Below, one piece after another: positions 8,546 through 17,092 of a stretch of 64,000 nucleotides of DNA (the first letter of the stretch is position 1; the number at the start of each line of letters is the position of its first letter). The translations under genes were made by a program, and so were the position numbers. The DNA is from Apilactobacillus quenuiae (GTDB lineage: Bacteria > Bacillota > Bacilli > Lactobacillales > Lactobacillaceae). Below the pieces are notes generated by a model, which was not told where the DNA came from, did not search any database, and saw only the letters and a program-made list of their open reading frames with translations. The stretch covers positions 189,855-253,854 of the forward strand of contig NZ_POSN01000002.1 in NCBI RefSeq assembly GCF_002994005.1. Reading direction: 5' to 3'.

Positions 8546-9502
8546 TCATCCTTTCTTCATGTTTTTAGGAATAGCTGCTAAATGTGTATCTGTAATTTGA
8601 ATTAATGGTAATGCTTCTCCATTTTCGTCATAAAATTTATCCTTATTCTGTTCATAATATTTTTCAACTTCTAAACGATTTTTATGATGTTCTTCACGTT
8701 TATTTACATCTGCTTCAGGAATTGAAGCTAATAATCTCTTAGTATATATATGTAAGGGATGCTCATAAATATCTTCTCTCGTTCCTATTTCAACAATCCT
8801 ACCTCTGTTCATAATCGCAATATGATTACACATATGCTTAACCACACCTAAATCATGAGATATAAATAAATAGGAAATATCAAATTCTTTTTGAATCTTT
8901 TTCATAAAATTAAGGACCTGAGCCTGAACTGATAAATCTAAGGCCGATACTGGTTCATCAGCAACAATTAGTTTGGGATTAGTTGCAACAGCTCTTGCAA
9001 CTCCAATTCTTTGTCTCTGCCCTCCGGAAAATTGATGAGGATATTTATATAATGAATCTGGTCCTAAACCTACAATTTCTAATAACTTAAGCACCTTAAT
9101 TTTTTCTTCTTCATTGTTAAGATGCTCAAAATTTCTTAATGGTTCCGCAATGATATCAAAAATTCTTTTTTCAGGATTTAAGCTCAATTCTGGATCTTGA
9201 AAAATCATTTGAACATCATGATTGTAATTCATTTTCTTACGAGCAGACTTCTTAGTAACATCAGAATCCATAAATGAAATATGTCCTTTAGTTGCATCTT
9301 GGAGACCAACAATTGCTTTTCCGGTAGTTGATTTCCCTGATCCTGATTCACCAATCAATCCATAAGTATCACCTTTTCTAATGGTTAAAGAAACCCCATC
9401 AACCGCTTTTACCTTATCAATAATGCGATTCCAAAAACCACCACGAACTGGAAAATGAACTCTTAAATTTTTTACTTTCAATAAAATTGGACTATCTTTC
9501 AT
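8546..9502 (-). CDS. oppF: oligopeptide ABC transporter ATPase OppF
   Basis: Cytosolic ATPase subunit of the importer. Seen: Walker A GESGSGKST, Q-loop QMIFQDPELSLNP, signature SGGQRQRIGVARA, Walker B LIVADEPVSALD, and switch His in ISHDLGVV. The C-terminal OPP extension (IYEHPLHIYTKRLLASIPEAD) is characteristic. It starts two bases after oppD stops, with GGGAG as SD. Confidence 0.94.
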   Translation of the reverse strand: MKDSPILLKVKNLRVHFPVRGGFWNRIIDKVKAVDGVSLTIRKGDTYGLIGESGSGKSTTGKAIVGLQDATKGHISFMDSDVTKKSARKKMNYNHDVQMIFQDPELSLNPEKRIFDIIAEPLRNFEHLNNEEEKIKVLKLLEIVGLGPDSLYKYPHQFSGGQRQRIGVARAVATNPKLIVADEPVSALDLSVQAQVLNFMKKIQKEFDISYLFISHDLGVVKHMCNHIAIMNRGRIVEIGTREDIYEHPLHIYTKRLLASIPEADVNKREEHHKNRLEVEKYYEQNKDKFYDENGEALPLIQITDTHLAAIPKNMKKG

Positions 9503-9504
9503 AC

Positions 9505-10518
9505 TTAAACTGCACTCCCATCTTTATCTGGAAAATAAAAATTTTTATAACATGTACAACGAACCCAATGACCTGAATCCAATTCGTGCATTTTAGGATG
9601 TTCTTCATGCTCACTCATAGGAACCCAAGGAATTCTTGGTGCAAATAAGTCTCCATCAGTAGGCATCTTTTTTAATGATGGAACACTACCTTCAATTACA
9701 TATAAATGATCATCAATCGTACTATTTTGTGGCATTGATCTAAGTAGTGATCTGGTATATGGATGCTTAGGATTATTAAAAACTTGTTTAACATCACCCA
9801 ATTCGACAATCTGGCCTGCATACATAACGGCTACTCGATCAGCTGTTTCAGCAACAACCCCCAAATCATGAGTAATTAAAATAATTCCGCAATGATTTTC
9901 TGATTGAATTTTTTTCAATAAATCTAAAATTTGTGCTTGAATCGTTACATCCAAAGCTGTTGTAGGTTCATCAGCTATTATTAGGTCTGGTTCACAAGCA
10001 ATTGCCATTGCAATAACGACTCTTTGTCTCATTCCACCAGATAATTGATGTGGAAATTCATGAGCAATTAAATCAGGTTTATCAATACCAACCTTGTTTA
10101 GTAAATAAAGAACTCGTTTATGTCTTTCACCACTTGTCTCATTAGTATGATATAGCAATGATTCAGCAACCTGTTCTTCAATTCTTTTAAGTGGATCCAA
10201 AGCAGATAAAGGATCTTGAAAAATCATCCCAATTTTTATTCCGCGATATGTATTAAGTTCTTTTTCATCCATCTGAATCAAGTCTTTTTTGTTAAAATAT
10301 ATTTTCCCGCTTACTTTAGCTTCTTCTGGATTTAGTAAACCCATAATTGTTTCAGCAAGTGTAGATTTGCCACAACCAGATTCTCCAACAATTGATAGAA
10401 TCTCATCTCTGTTAATATTTAAATTAATATTTTTAATTGCAGAATAGAATTTTCCGTCCATTTTGAATGACGTATTTACGTTCTCAATTGATAATAATCT
10501 GTCTTTAAAAATATCCAA
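9505..10518 (-). CDS. oppD: oligopeptide ABC transporter ATPase OppD
   Basis: First gene of the operon; partner ATPase to OppF. Seen: Walker A GESGCGKST, Q-loop GMIFQDPLSALDP, signature LSGGMRQRVVIAMA, Walker B LIIADEPTTALD, switch THDLGVV. The C-terminal region has the OPP tail with the RCTCYKN cysteines, which in related proteins can bind an Fe-S cluster (inference here). The start codon is TTG, justified by AGGGGGTT a few bases upstream; no ATG is suitably placed. Confidence 0.93.
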   Translation of the reverse strand: MDIFKDRLLSIENVNTSFKMDGKFYSAIKNINLNINRDEILSIVGESGCGKSTLAETIMGLLNPEEAKVSGKIYFNKKDLIQMDEKELNTYRGIKIGMIFQDPLSALDPLKRIEEQVAESLLYHTNETSGERHKRVLYLLNKVGIDKPDLIAHEFPHQLSGGMRQRVVIAMAIACEPDLIIADEPTTALDVTIQAQILDLLKKIQSENHCGIILITHDLGVVAETADRVAVMYAGQIVELGDVKQVFNNPKHPYTRSLLRSMPQNSTIDDHLYVIEGSVPSLKKMPTDGDLFAPRIPWVPMSEHEEHPKMHELDSGHWVRCTCYKNFYFPDKDGSAV

Positions 10519-10559
10519 ATAGATAACCCCCTAGTAATTTTATTAATTTGTTGTTAATC

Positions 10560-10588
10560 ATTCTCATCTTTTTCTAATTTTTTGTCAA
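10560..10588 (-). promoter_or_regulatory. promoter of oppDFBCA
   Basis: Minus strand TTGACA (10583-10588), 17-base spacer, GAGAAT (10560-10565), about 45 bases before the oppD start. Confidence 0.6.
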
Positions 10589-10634
10589 TGGAATTTTAAT
10601 ATTTTTTCATAATAAAATTCATTTTAAAATTTGT

Positions 10635-10663
10635 TTGACAATAAATGATCTATAGGGTATATT
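10635..10663 (+). promoter_or_regulatory. promoter of the cold-shock gene
   Basis: TTGACA (10635-10640), 17-base spacer, TATATT (10658-10663). The predicted start near 10670 leaves a 5' UTR of about 130 bases before the ATG, like the long leaders of cold-shock mRNAs. Confidence 0.8.
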
Positions 10664-10801
10664 ATTAACTAATGTGTTACAGAGGTTCGAGTTTCTAAGG
10701 TTACTTGTTTTATAGTTTTATGAAATAACTTCCTTGATTCAGGCTTTATGATACATTGGAATTTAAGCACGTCTAGTGCGATTTTATGGAGGTTTCATAT
10801 T

Positions 10802-11005
10802 ATGAAACAAGGTACAGTTAAATGGTTCAACGCTGATAAGGGTTACGGTTTCATCACTACTGATGATGGTGACGTATTCGTTCACTTCTCAGCTATCAAC
10901 AAAGAAGGTTTCAAGACTTTAGATGAAGGCGAAAAGGTTACATTGGACGTTGAAGAAGGCGACCGTGGCCCACAAGCTGCTAACGTTACTCCTGTTGAAG
11001 GTTAA
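10802..11005 (+). CDS. cold-shock protein (CspA family)
   Basis: A 67-residue single-OB-fold protein that binds single-stranded RNA and DNA and melts mRNA structure. Both nucleic-acid motifs are present: RNP1-like KGYGFIT and RNP2-like [24 protein letters not shown] is the typical N-terminus. The open frame extends upstream to 10748, but the ATG at 10802 has GGAGG before it and matches family length. Codon use is more GC-rich and biased than that of neighbouring genes, as expected for an abundant protein. Strong promoter, long leader and own terminator: monocistronic. Confidence 0.97.
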   Translation: MKQGTVKWFNADKGYGFITTDDGDVFVHFSAINKEGFKTLDEGEKVTLDVEEGDRGPQAANVTPVEG

Positions 11006-11021
11006 TGTTTAGATAAAAAAT

Positions 11022-11060
11022 AAAAAAGAGTTCTTAGATTAATCTAAGAACTCTTTTTTT
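11022..11060. terminator. bidirectional terminator between csp and tetR
   Basis: Perfect palindromic stem GAGTTCTTAGATT/AATCTAAGAACTC flanked by A6 and T7, so it terminates in both directions. Confidence 0.92.
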
Positions 11061-11066
11061 ATTTAA

Positions 11067-11591
11067 TTAATTAATTTTAAAATGCATATACTTGGAAACA
11101 AAAATAACCAATGATTGAACCGGTTCAGACATTCCATCTTCAGTCCATGTAATTATAATTTCTGTTAATCCTCCTGCTATCAAGGATACTAGCATTTTTG
11201 AAGATTCTTCCCTAGTTTCTAAAACGTCTTCATCGATTAAATCAGATATATAATATTTTAGCCTTTCAAGTAAGATCATTGAAAGTTTATTATTAATAAT
11301 CATTTCCATCATATCTTGATCTTCTTTTACAATTTCAAAGAAAATAGTCGCAATGTCAGATAAATTATGTGAATGACTAGATGCTAATCTTTGAACGAAA
11401 GTTGTAAATGAACTATCAAAACGATAAATAATAATATCTTTTTTGTTATGAAAATTACGATAATAGGTCATTCGTGAAACATCAGCTTGAGAACAGATGT
11501 CTTTCACATTAATCTCATCAAATGGCGTCGTTTTAAGTAATTCAAACATTCCATTAACAATTTTATTCTTTGTTGCAAACTTATCTCTCAT
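11067..11591 (-). CDS. TetR/AcrR-family transcriptional regulator
   Basis: One-component DNA-binding repressor-type protein of about 174 residues. N-terminal HTH: TKNKIVNGMFELLKTTPFDE then VKDICSQADVSRMTYYRNFH, the classic TetR recognition helix. The C-terminal part is helical with Met- and Ile-rich segments for ligand binding and dimerisation, resembling the TetR_C_7 group. I chose ATG 11591 because GAGG lies 8 bases before it; the preceding GTG is in frame but badly spaced. It ends in the shared terminator with csp. Its target is unknown. Confidence 0.85.
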   Translation of the reverse strand: MRDKFATKNKIVNGMFELLKTTPFDEINVKDICSQADVSRMTYYRNFHNKKDIIIYRFDSSFTTFVQRLASSHSHNLSDIATIFFEIVKEDQDMMEMIINNKLSMILLERLKYYISDLIDEDVLETREESSKMLVSLIAGGLTEIIITWTEDGMSEPVQSLVIFVSKYMHFKIN

Positions 11592-11707
11592 CACTTTTGC
11601 CTCACTTTATTATATTTAAAAATATATACGAAATTATTAATAAATGCAAGCCATCACAAATGAAGTATTAATTCATTTATTTTTTATGATAATTTTGAGT
11701 ATATATG

Positions 11708-11736
11708 TTCACATACTAGTTCAATAGAACTATAAT
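11708..11736 (+). promoter_or_regulatory. promoter of the 79-residue gene
   Basis: TTCACA (11708-11713), 17-base spacer, consensus TATAAT (11731-11736), about 35 bases before the start codon. Confidence 0.8.
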
Positions 11737-11770
11737 AGGAATTGAGCTAAATTTTAAGGAGGAATTAATT

Positions 11771-12010
11771 ATGGCAGAAACTGCAGAAGAAAAAGTAGAA
11801 GAAAGAGAACGTGTATTAGATACACCTATGAATAAAGAATTTGACTGGGCTAATAAAGACGATAAAACACCAGTTAGAGATGCTCTTTGGGATCACTACA
11901 TGGAAGCTGATGGCAGAGATACAATGAAGACTGAAGCTAAGATGCACCCATACTTGGACATGTCAAACGACGAAGTCGCTGCAAATGCCGAAAAGTTACT
12001 AAAGAACTAG
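11771..12010 (+). CDS. 79-residue acidic protein, function unknown
   Basis: Small, soluble, strongly acidic protein with excellent expression signals: a consensus -10, SD AAGGAGGAATT, and a terminator downstream. It begins [20 protein letters not shown]; later parts read [20 protein letters not shown] and [20 protein letters not shown]. No signal peptide, Cys or membrane segment. I recognise no domain. It is transcribed alone, between a TetR regulator on the other strand and a convergent hypothetical gene. The strong signals suggest an abundant product. Confidence 0.8.
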   Translation: MAETAEEKVEERERVLDTPMNKEFDWANKDDKTPVRDALWDHYMEADGRDTMKTEAKMHPYLDMSNDEVAANAEKLLKN

Positions 12011-12094
12011 TTTCTTTATCTAATTAATTTTTTCGACGCTTTAACTACAAAGCTCAACTTATTTTTAAGCTCAACTTGGCAATAAAACGCCAAT

Positions 12095-12133
12095 AAAAAA
12101 GACTTGATGGTTTTATTCATCAAGTCTTTTTTT
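12095..12133. terminator. bidirectional terminator
   Basis: Stem AAAAAAGACTTGATG/CATCAAGTCTTTTTT with an 8-base loop. It ends the 79-residue gene and overlaps the last codons of the convergent minus-strand gene. Confidence 0.88.
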
Positions 12134-12427
12134 AGCTTCATCTAAAATATCATTTGAAATATACTCACTAGTAAATCTTTGTAAAGGTGTAAAATTATGC
12201 CGCCTATTAAATTTAACTGGATAAGTGGCAATCACTGCTATCATCATATTATTCTCGGTTAAAAAAATTTGACCCAATGACTTATAATTACCCTTTGTAT
12301 GCTTGCCGGTTCGCCAATCATGTAGCTTAAAATCGTTATGATTATCTTTTTTTATTACATAATTACCGGAAGCATCACTATCAATAGGTACTCCTTTATA
12401 TCTTGTTACTTTATATTTACCCTTCAT
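12113..12427 (-). CDS. 104-residue basic hypothetical protein
   Basis: Small cytosolic protein with a start at MKGKYKVTRYKGVPIDSDAS and many Lys, Arg and aromatic residues. The pattern of short hydrophobic strands (GNYVIKKD, GQIFLTENNMMIAVIATYPV) suggests a beta-rich fold followed by a C-terminal helix (ISNDILDEAKKRLDE). No known family recognised. It is alone on its strand, its stop lies in the terminator shared with the 79-residue gene, and the divergent neighbour is a YczE-like membrane protein. Confidence 0.7.
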   Translation of the reverse strand: MKGKYKVTRYKGVPIDSDASGNYVIKKDNHNDFKLHDWRTGKHTKGNYKSLGQIFLTENNMMIAVIATYPVKFNRRHNFTPLQRFTSEYISNDILDEAKKRLDE

Positions 12428-12505
12428 TTAATCATCCTTTATAATTTTTTATAAAAACTATCTTTTATTGTGATAGTATAGAATTTAGTTAAACAATATT
12501 AGGAG

Positions 12506-13204
12506 ATGTTAATTATTAGTTCTGTTAATACGTTAAGAACAAGAATTTTTGCTTTAATTTTTGGATTAATTCTCAATGCATTTGGAAACTCATTAACTAT
12601 TATATCAGCAAGTGGTTCAGGTATTTGGACTGCATCAGCTGTTAATATGAATGAAATCTTTGGAATTGAAGTTGGAACTTTAATCTTCATTTTAGGAGTC
12701 ATTAATGCTGTTACTAATCAAATATTAATTGGCAGAATTGATGTTTTTCGTTTCATTGAAGAAATTATATTTATTACCTGTTTTAGTTATTTTATAAATA
12801 TTTTTACTAGTATTTTTAGAGCATGGGGGTGGGCTGATACTTCTATTTGGATTAGAATTCCAATGGCATTAATAGGAGTTATCTGTTTTTGTACCGCCAT
12901 TTCATTATATCAAAGAGCAAATATATTTATGCACCCAAATGATGATACTTCTAATATTCTACGCTTTAAGTTTTTAAAAGGTAGTGCCATTAAATCTCAG
13001 TTACTAGATATGACTCCACCAATTATAATTATTATACTTTGTGCAATTAAGTTGGGCCACGTAGATTCAATTGGTATTGGAACTATTTTTTCCGTAGCAT
13101 GCAATGGGATATTAATTGAAGCAGCTGATAAATGGGTATTTCCAAAACTTAAGCATAATAAGAACATTAATCAAGAAATTGAAGAACGTAATAGTAAAAA
13201 ATAA
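12506..13204 (+). CDS. YczE/YitT-like integral membrane protein
   Basis: Polytopic membrane protein of about 230 residues and five to six helices. Seen: IFGLILNAFGNSLTIISASG, a short SGIWTASAVNMNEIFG loop, FILGVINAVTNQILIG and GIGTIFSVACNGILIEAADK near the C-terminus, which match the YczE/YyaS/YitT group. Function in this group is not established. Start uncertain: ATG 12506 directly abuts AGGAG (12501-12505), too close for normal initiation; ATT codons at 12512 and 12515 would be at better distances. A second, longer relative lies at 18788-19717. Confidence 0.78.
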   Translation: MLIISSVNTLRTRIFALIFGLILNAFGNSLTIISASGSGIWTASAVNMNEIFGIEVGTLIFILGVINAVTNQILIGRIDVFRFIEEIIFITCFSYFINIFTSIFRAWGWADTSIWIRIPMALIGVICFCTAISLYQRANIFMHPNDDTSNILRFKFLKGSAIKSQLLDMTPPIIIIILCAIKLGHVDSIGIGTIFSVACNGILIEAADKWVFPKLKHNKNINQEIEERNSKK

Positions 13205-13210
13205 ATTATA

Positions 13211-13237
13211 AAAAGGCGCTTTTATAGCGCCTTTTTT
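13211..13237. terminator. bidirectional terminator
   Basis: Stem AAAAAGGCGC/GCGCCTTTTTT with a 7-base loop, between convergent genes. It encodes the final Lys-Lys-Ala-Leu-stop of the minus-strand gene. Confidence 0.88.
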
Positions 13238-14943
13238 AATTTATATGAATATTTAAAAATTGTATATAAGATTAATATTACCCAACTAATAGCAGTAATC
13301 CAAAGCATCATAATTAATAATTTAGATCCATGATAATAAAGTTCCAAATGATTATACCCTAATCTAGGCTTAACAATTACACTACCAATATTGGTCAAAG
13401 ATACATTATTTATATGTTTCCCATTTAAAATAATATTACTATCTTTATATTTTAAAATAGGTAATTGTATATTATTATTATTATTACTGTTCCAAGTTAA
13501 AATTAGATGTCCGTATCTATTCACATATTTTTTAACATTGCCAGAATAATCAACTATTTGTTCAGTATAACTACCATATGGATGGTAGTTAAAATAATTA
13601 AAGGGTGTCACTTCATATTGAACCGGTAAGTAATCAGGAGTACTTTTAGTCAAATACTTCAATACCTTACCTGTATCTTTATCAGACAAACTTTTTCTAA
13701 TACTATTAGTATCATAAGTATGATAATGCAGGTTATAATTATTTTGCACTACTTCTGGTGAAAAATAATCTTTAACTCCTCGCTGAACAGACTTTGCAGC
13801 ATTCAATGATATTAAAATAACAATTACAAATAGACTTAAATATTTTAAATAATTAAGTATTTTATTTTTGAAAGAATCATTAATCATAATGCCAAAACAA
13901 ATGATTAAAAGAACAAATGTAATTACAGTGAATCGACGAGGCATCTGAATTAAATAGGAAATACTTGGAAATTTATCGTCTAAAAATTGCCATGGAAAAA
14001 ATGTCGATGAAATCCAAAAAAACGAAATTCCTGTAATAAAAATAATACGACGATATGTAGAAATTTTTTTCCAATTAGATGCAAAATAAATAGTAGTTAA
14101 AATTAATATTAGTGAATAAATAGATGGCAAAACAAATACATTTTTACCAAAAAATGAAATTGAATCAGCATGCATATCTAGTTGTGGTGCAACTGGAAGC
14201 GCGTGATTTGTAAAATCAATTTGAATCATGCCATACCAAACATTGGCAGTTAAGCAAAGCGTAATTAAAACTGAATAAATAAAATTAAGCAACATAGCTT
14301 TTCGATTATCAGTTTCTAAGTAGCCAAAAATGAAAAATGGTATCAGTGCAAGTGCACCAATCAAGCTAGTCATAATATGTGTTTGCAACATAAAGGTCAT
14401 AGGTAACGCCAGACGCAAAAGGTTAATTTTTTTATAATCAACCATATCGAATCCAGCATTTAATAGCCAGGGTAGAATTGCAGCTGCTAGACCAGTAAAT
14501 TGATTTCCAATTACCCATCCCATTACAACATAAGATAACATATAAATAATTGCTACAATTAAAGAATAAATCTTTCTAATTCTTGTTCGTATAGATAAAT
14601 GATACATTAATGATCCACCAAGAACCATCACTGACAATGATGACAAAATTTGAAATCTTACCCAATTACCAGCAATTATTAAAAGTAAACCATTAAAATA
14701 TGCAGCTAATGGACCATATAGTGCGTTAATGATTCTTCCTGATTGTTGGTATCCATAAATAGATAAGAAGTAACTAAAATGGCCTGTTTTTATCTGCATT
14801 GCTGCTTCATAAAAACGATTCATATGAAAAATTGAATCAACACCCAAAATATAAGAGCCCGTCACAATTTGTGGAAGTAGAATTAAGATTGCAACTAGTG
14901 TTATCAGTAAATAAGGCCATAATATTTTTATTGCTTTTTTCAT
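13222..14943 (-). CDS. large polytopic membrane protein, GT-C / PTPS-related type
   Basis: A protein of about 573 residues with roughly a dozen helices, then a soluble extracytoplasmic part and one last C-terminal helix. The first loop carries LGVDSIFHMNRFYEAAMQIK, the acidic-His motif typical of GT-C-fold enzymes and of the bacterial 6-pyruvoyl-tetrahydropterin-synthase-related/YfhO-like membrane proteins, which act on lipid-linked sugars or decorate wall polymers. The acceptor is unknown. The soluble region (VQYEVTPFNYFNYHPYGSYT) is probably outside the cell. I prefer ATG 14943 over the upstream TTG because GAGGAAG lies nine bases before it. Confidence 0.7.
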   Translation of the reverse strand: MKKAIKILWPYLLITLVAILILLPQIVTGSYILGVDSIFHMNRFYEAAMQIKTGHFSYFLSIYGYQQSGRIINALYGPLAAYFNGLLLIIAGNWVRFQILSSLSVMVLGGSLMYHLSIRTRIRKIYSLIVAIIYMLSYVVMGWVIGNQFTGLAAAILPWLLNAGFDMVDYKKINLLRLALPMTFMLQTHIMTSLIGALALIPFFIFGYLETDNRKAMLLNFIYSVLITLCLTANVWYGMIQIDFTNHALPVAPQLDMHADSISFFGKNVFVLPSIYSLILILTTIYFASNWKKISTYRRIIFITGISFFWISSTFFPWQFLDDKFPSISYLIQMPRRFTVITFVLLIICFGIMINDSFKNKILNYLKYLSLFVIVILISLNAAKSVQRGVKDYFSPEVVQNNYNLHYHTYDTNSIRKSLSDKDTGKVLKYLTKSTPDYLPVQYEVTPFNYFNYHPYGSYTEQIVDYSGNVKKYVNRYGHLILTWNSNNNNNIQLPILKYKDSNIILNGKHINNVSLTNIGSVIVKPRLGYNHLELYYHGSKLLIMMLWITAISWVILILYTIFKYSYKLKKAL

Positions 14944-15005
14944 AAACAATAACTTCCTCAATCTTTAAAATTAAAAAATAATATATTAATAATATAACAT
15001 AAAAA

Positions 15006-15037
15006 AAGTTGTACCCGAAAAATTTCAGATACAACTT
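15006..15037 (-). terminator. terminator behind the first EamA gene
   Basis: Stem AAGTTGTA/TACAACTT with further inner pairing (GAAA/TTTC). On the minus strand it is followed by T7. Confidence 0.85.
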
Positions 15038-15045
15038 AAATTAAT

Positions 15046-15987
15046 CTATTCTTCGCTATGCTTATCAATTGTTAATTTACGATGTGAATTTTGTAGAACA
15101 AAGATTGCTAAAATTACTAATAAAGCCCCAATAATTTTAATTATATTAATTCCTGTATTAAAGAAAATAATACTTAAAATAAATGTAACTACTGGTTGAG
15201 TAGCATCAACCAAACTAACCACTTCTGAGGGCGCAAAATTTAATGAATGTAATAAGATTATAAAAGGCAAAATTGTCCCAAGTAATATTATTGCACCAAC
15301 ACCTAAAACAATACCAGTAGTTAAATGCGGAGCATTAATCCATAAAGGTTGTCTAATATTAAAAATAATTCCAGCAATTAAAGTTCCCCATCCTAAAATG
15401 ACCATTGGCGAACTAGTCTTAACGATTGGTCTGGGTAAAACTACATATAAAGCAGCAGTAACACCAGAAAAGATTCCCCAAATTAATGATTCCATTGAAA
15501 TAGATAATTTACTAAAGTCACCTTGAGTTAAAGATAAGACAATTCCAGAAATTGCAATTACGAAAACTATTACATCAATTGGTAATGGCTTTCTTTTTTG
15601 GAAAATCATCGAGCCTAATAAAATAAATAGCGGCGACAAATATTGTAAAATAGTTGAAGCATCGGCATTACCAGTTTGTACACTCATAAAGAATGTGTAT
15701 AAATTAGCTCCAATTCCAAACACTCCATAAGCAACAATACATAAAAATGATTTAAATGAGCCAAATACATTAAATATATGTCCTTTATAAACAATTGCAG
15801 AAATAATTAGCAAAATTATTCCAGCAATCATAGTTCTAGTAGATAAAAACCAATTTGCTTCCAATTTTTCTTGTTGTGAAACAAATTGAAGTACAGTTCC
15901 AGAAACACCCCAAAGAGCAGATGCAATAAATGCCCAAAATATCCCCTTTAAAACGTTTGTTTCCAAAACACCTTTTTCATTATTCAT
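15046..15987 (-). CDS. EamA-family (DMT) transporter, paralogue of the next gene
   Basis: Ten-helix drug/metabolite-superfamily carrier made of two EamA repeats (residues about 12-150 and 165-300). Seen: GIFWAFIASALWGVSGTVLQ at the start of repeat 1, TWF-like segment NWFLSTRTMIAGIILLI, NADASTILQYLSPLFILLGS, and repeat 2 with FAPSEVVSLVDATQPVVTFI. It aligns along its whole length with the protein at 16125-17063, so the pair arose by tandem duplication. Substrate unknown; relatives export amino acids or metabolites. SD GAGGTG. Confidence 0.87.
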   Translation of the reverse strand: MNNEKGVLETNVLKGIFWAFIASALWGVSGTVLQFVSQQEKLEANWFLSTRTMIAGIILLIISAIVYKGHIFNVFGSFKSFLCIVAYGVFGIGANLYTFFMSVQTGNADASTILQYLSPLFILLGSMIFQKRKPLPIDVIVFVIAISGIVLSLTQGDFSKLSISMESLIWGIFSGVTAALYVVLPRPIVKTSSPMVILGWGTLIAGIIFNIRQPLWINAPHLTTGIVLGVGAIILLGTILPFIILLHSLNFAPSEVVSLVDATQPVVTFILSIIFFNTGINIIKIIGALLVILAIFVLQNSHRKLTIDKHSEE

Positions 15988-16094
15988 AATTACACCTCAA
16001 TAAATATATGTATAAAACGTGTCATTAACTATTTTTATAAAATAAATCGTACATTAAATACATTATCATATTTATATTAAATAAACCATTAAAA

Positions 16095-16119
16095 AAAGGC
16101 CATCCTTTGAATGGCCTTT
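16095..16119 (-). terminator. terminator behind the second EamA gene
   Basis: Stem AAAGGCCAT/ATGGCCTTT, 7-base loop, T7 on the minus strand. It separates the two EamA genes into distinct transcripts. Confidence 0.88.
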
Positions 16120-16124
16120 CAAAA

Positions 16125-17063
16125 CTATCTAATATCAGGAGCTTTTTTAGCACGTTTTTGATGTGATCTTTGTAAGAAGTAAATAGATACAATAATGATA
16201 ACTGCACCTAATGCTTCAAAGAAACTTGGGACTTGTTTAAATACGATGATACTTAGAATAATTGTAACAACTGGTTCAACAGCATCAACAATACTTGAAA
16301 CTTCAGATGGTGCAAATTTCAAACTATATAGAACTGACGAGAAAGCAAAAATAGTCCCAATTAAAATAACTCCACCAATACCAAAAACAATACCAGGATT
16401 AATCTTTGGAGCATCAGTCCAGAATGGATGGTAAAGGTTAAAACCAATTCCAGCAATTAAAGTCCCCCATCCTAAAACAACAAATGGTGAATTGTTTTGA
16501 GTTAAAGGCTTAGGAACTGAATAATAAATAGCTGCTGAAACAGCTGAAAACAAACCAAATACTACCGCAATCATTGGTACAGATAGTTCGCTAAAACTAC
16601 CTTTAGTAATAATCATGAATACCCCAACTAAAGCAAATAAGAATGAAATAATATCAGCCTTAAGTGGTTTCTTGTGTAAAAATATTAATCCATATAAAAC
16701 AATGAATACCGGAGCTAAATACTGCAGAATAGTTGCAGTAGAAGCATTACCCTCTTGAATACTTACATAGAATGTTGACATATTAACAGCTAAACCAAAA
16801 ATAGCATATATAAATAATCTAATAATCGATTCTTTTGATTTAAATACATCAAAAATATGTTTTCCAACAAATGATGCACCGATAATCAATAATAGGATTC
16901 CAGCAAATAACGTTCTTACTGAAATAAACCAAGTTGTTGGAACAGCTTCATTTTGTGCAACGAATTGCATAATAACACCTGAAATACCCCAAAGGGTCGA
17001 AGCCATTGATGACCAGAAAATACCTTTTACAACATTTTCTGACGTTTTATGTTGTTTTTCCAT
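16125..17063 (-). CDS. EamA-family (DMT) transporter
   Basis: Same architecture as its neighbour at 15046: two five-helix EamA repeats, with GIFWSSMASTLWGISGVIMQ, NASTATILQYLAPVFIVLYG and KFAPSEVSSIVDAVEPVVTI. About 312 residues. The frame can open at TTG 17078, but GGGAG lies between it and ATG 17063 at a good distance, so the ATG is preferred. Base composition is slightly less AT-rich than the paralogue. It may be co-transcribed with the APC permease upstream, whose stop is about 30 bases before it. Confidence 0.87.
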   Translation of the reverse strand: MEKQHKTSENVVKGIFWSSMASTLWGISGVIMQFVAQNEAVPTTWFISVRTLFAGILLLIIGASFVGKHIFDVFKSKESIIRLFIYAIFGLAVNMSTFYVSIQEGNASTATILQYLAPVFIVLYGLIFLHKKPLKADIISFLFALVGVFMIITKGSFSELSVPMIAVVFGLFSAVSAAIYYSVPKPLTQNNSPFVVLGWGTLIAGIGFNLYHPFWTDAPKINPGIVFGIGGVILIGTIFAFSSVLYSLKFAPSEVSSIVDAVEPVVTIILSIIVFKQVPSFFEALGAVIIIVSIYFLQRSHQKRAKKAPDIR

Positions 17064-17092
17064 TTTCAAAACTCCCAAATTATATTTATAAT

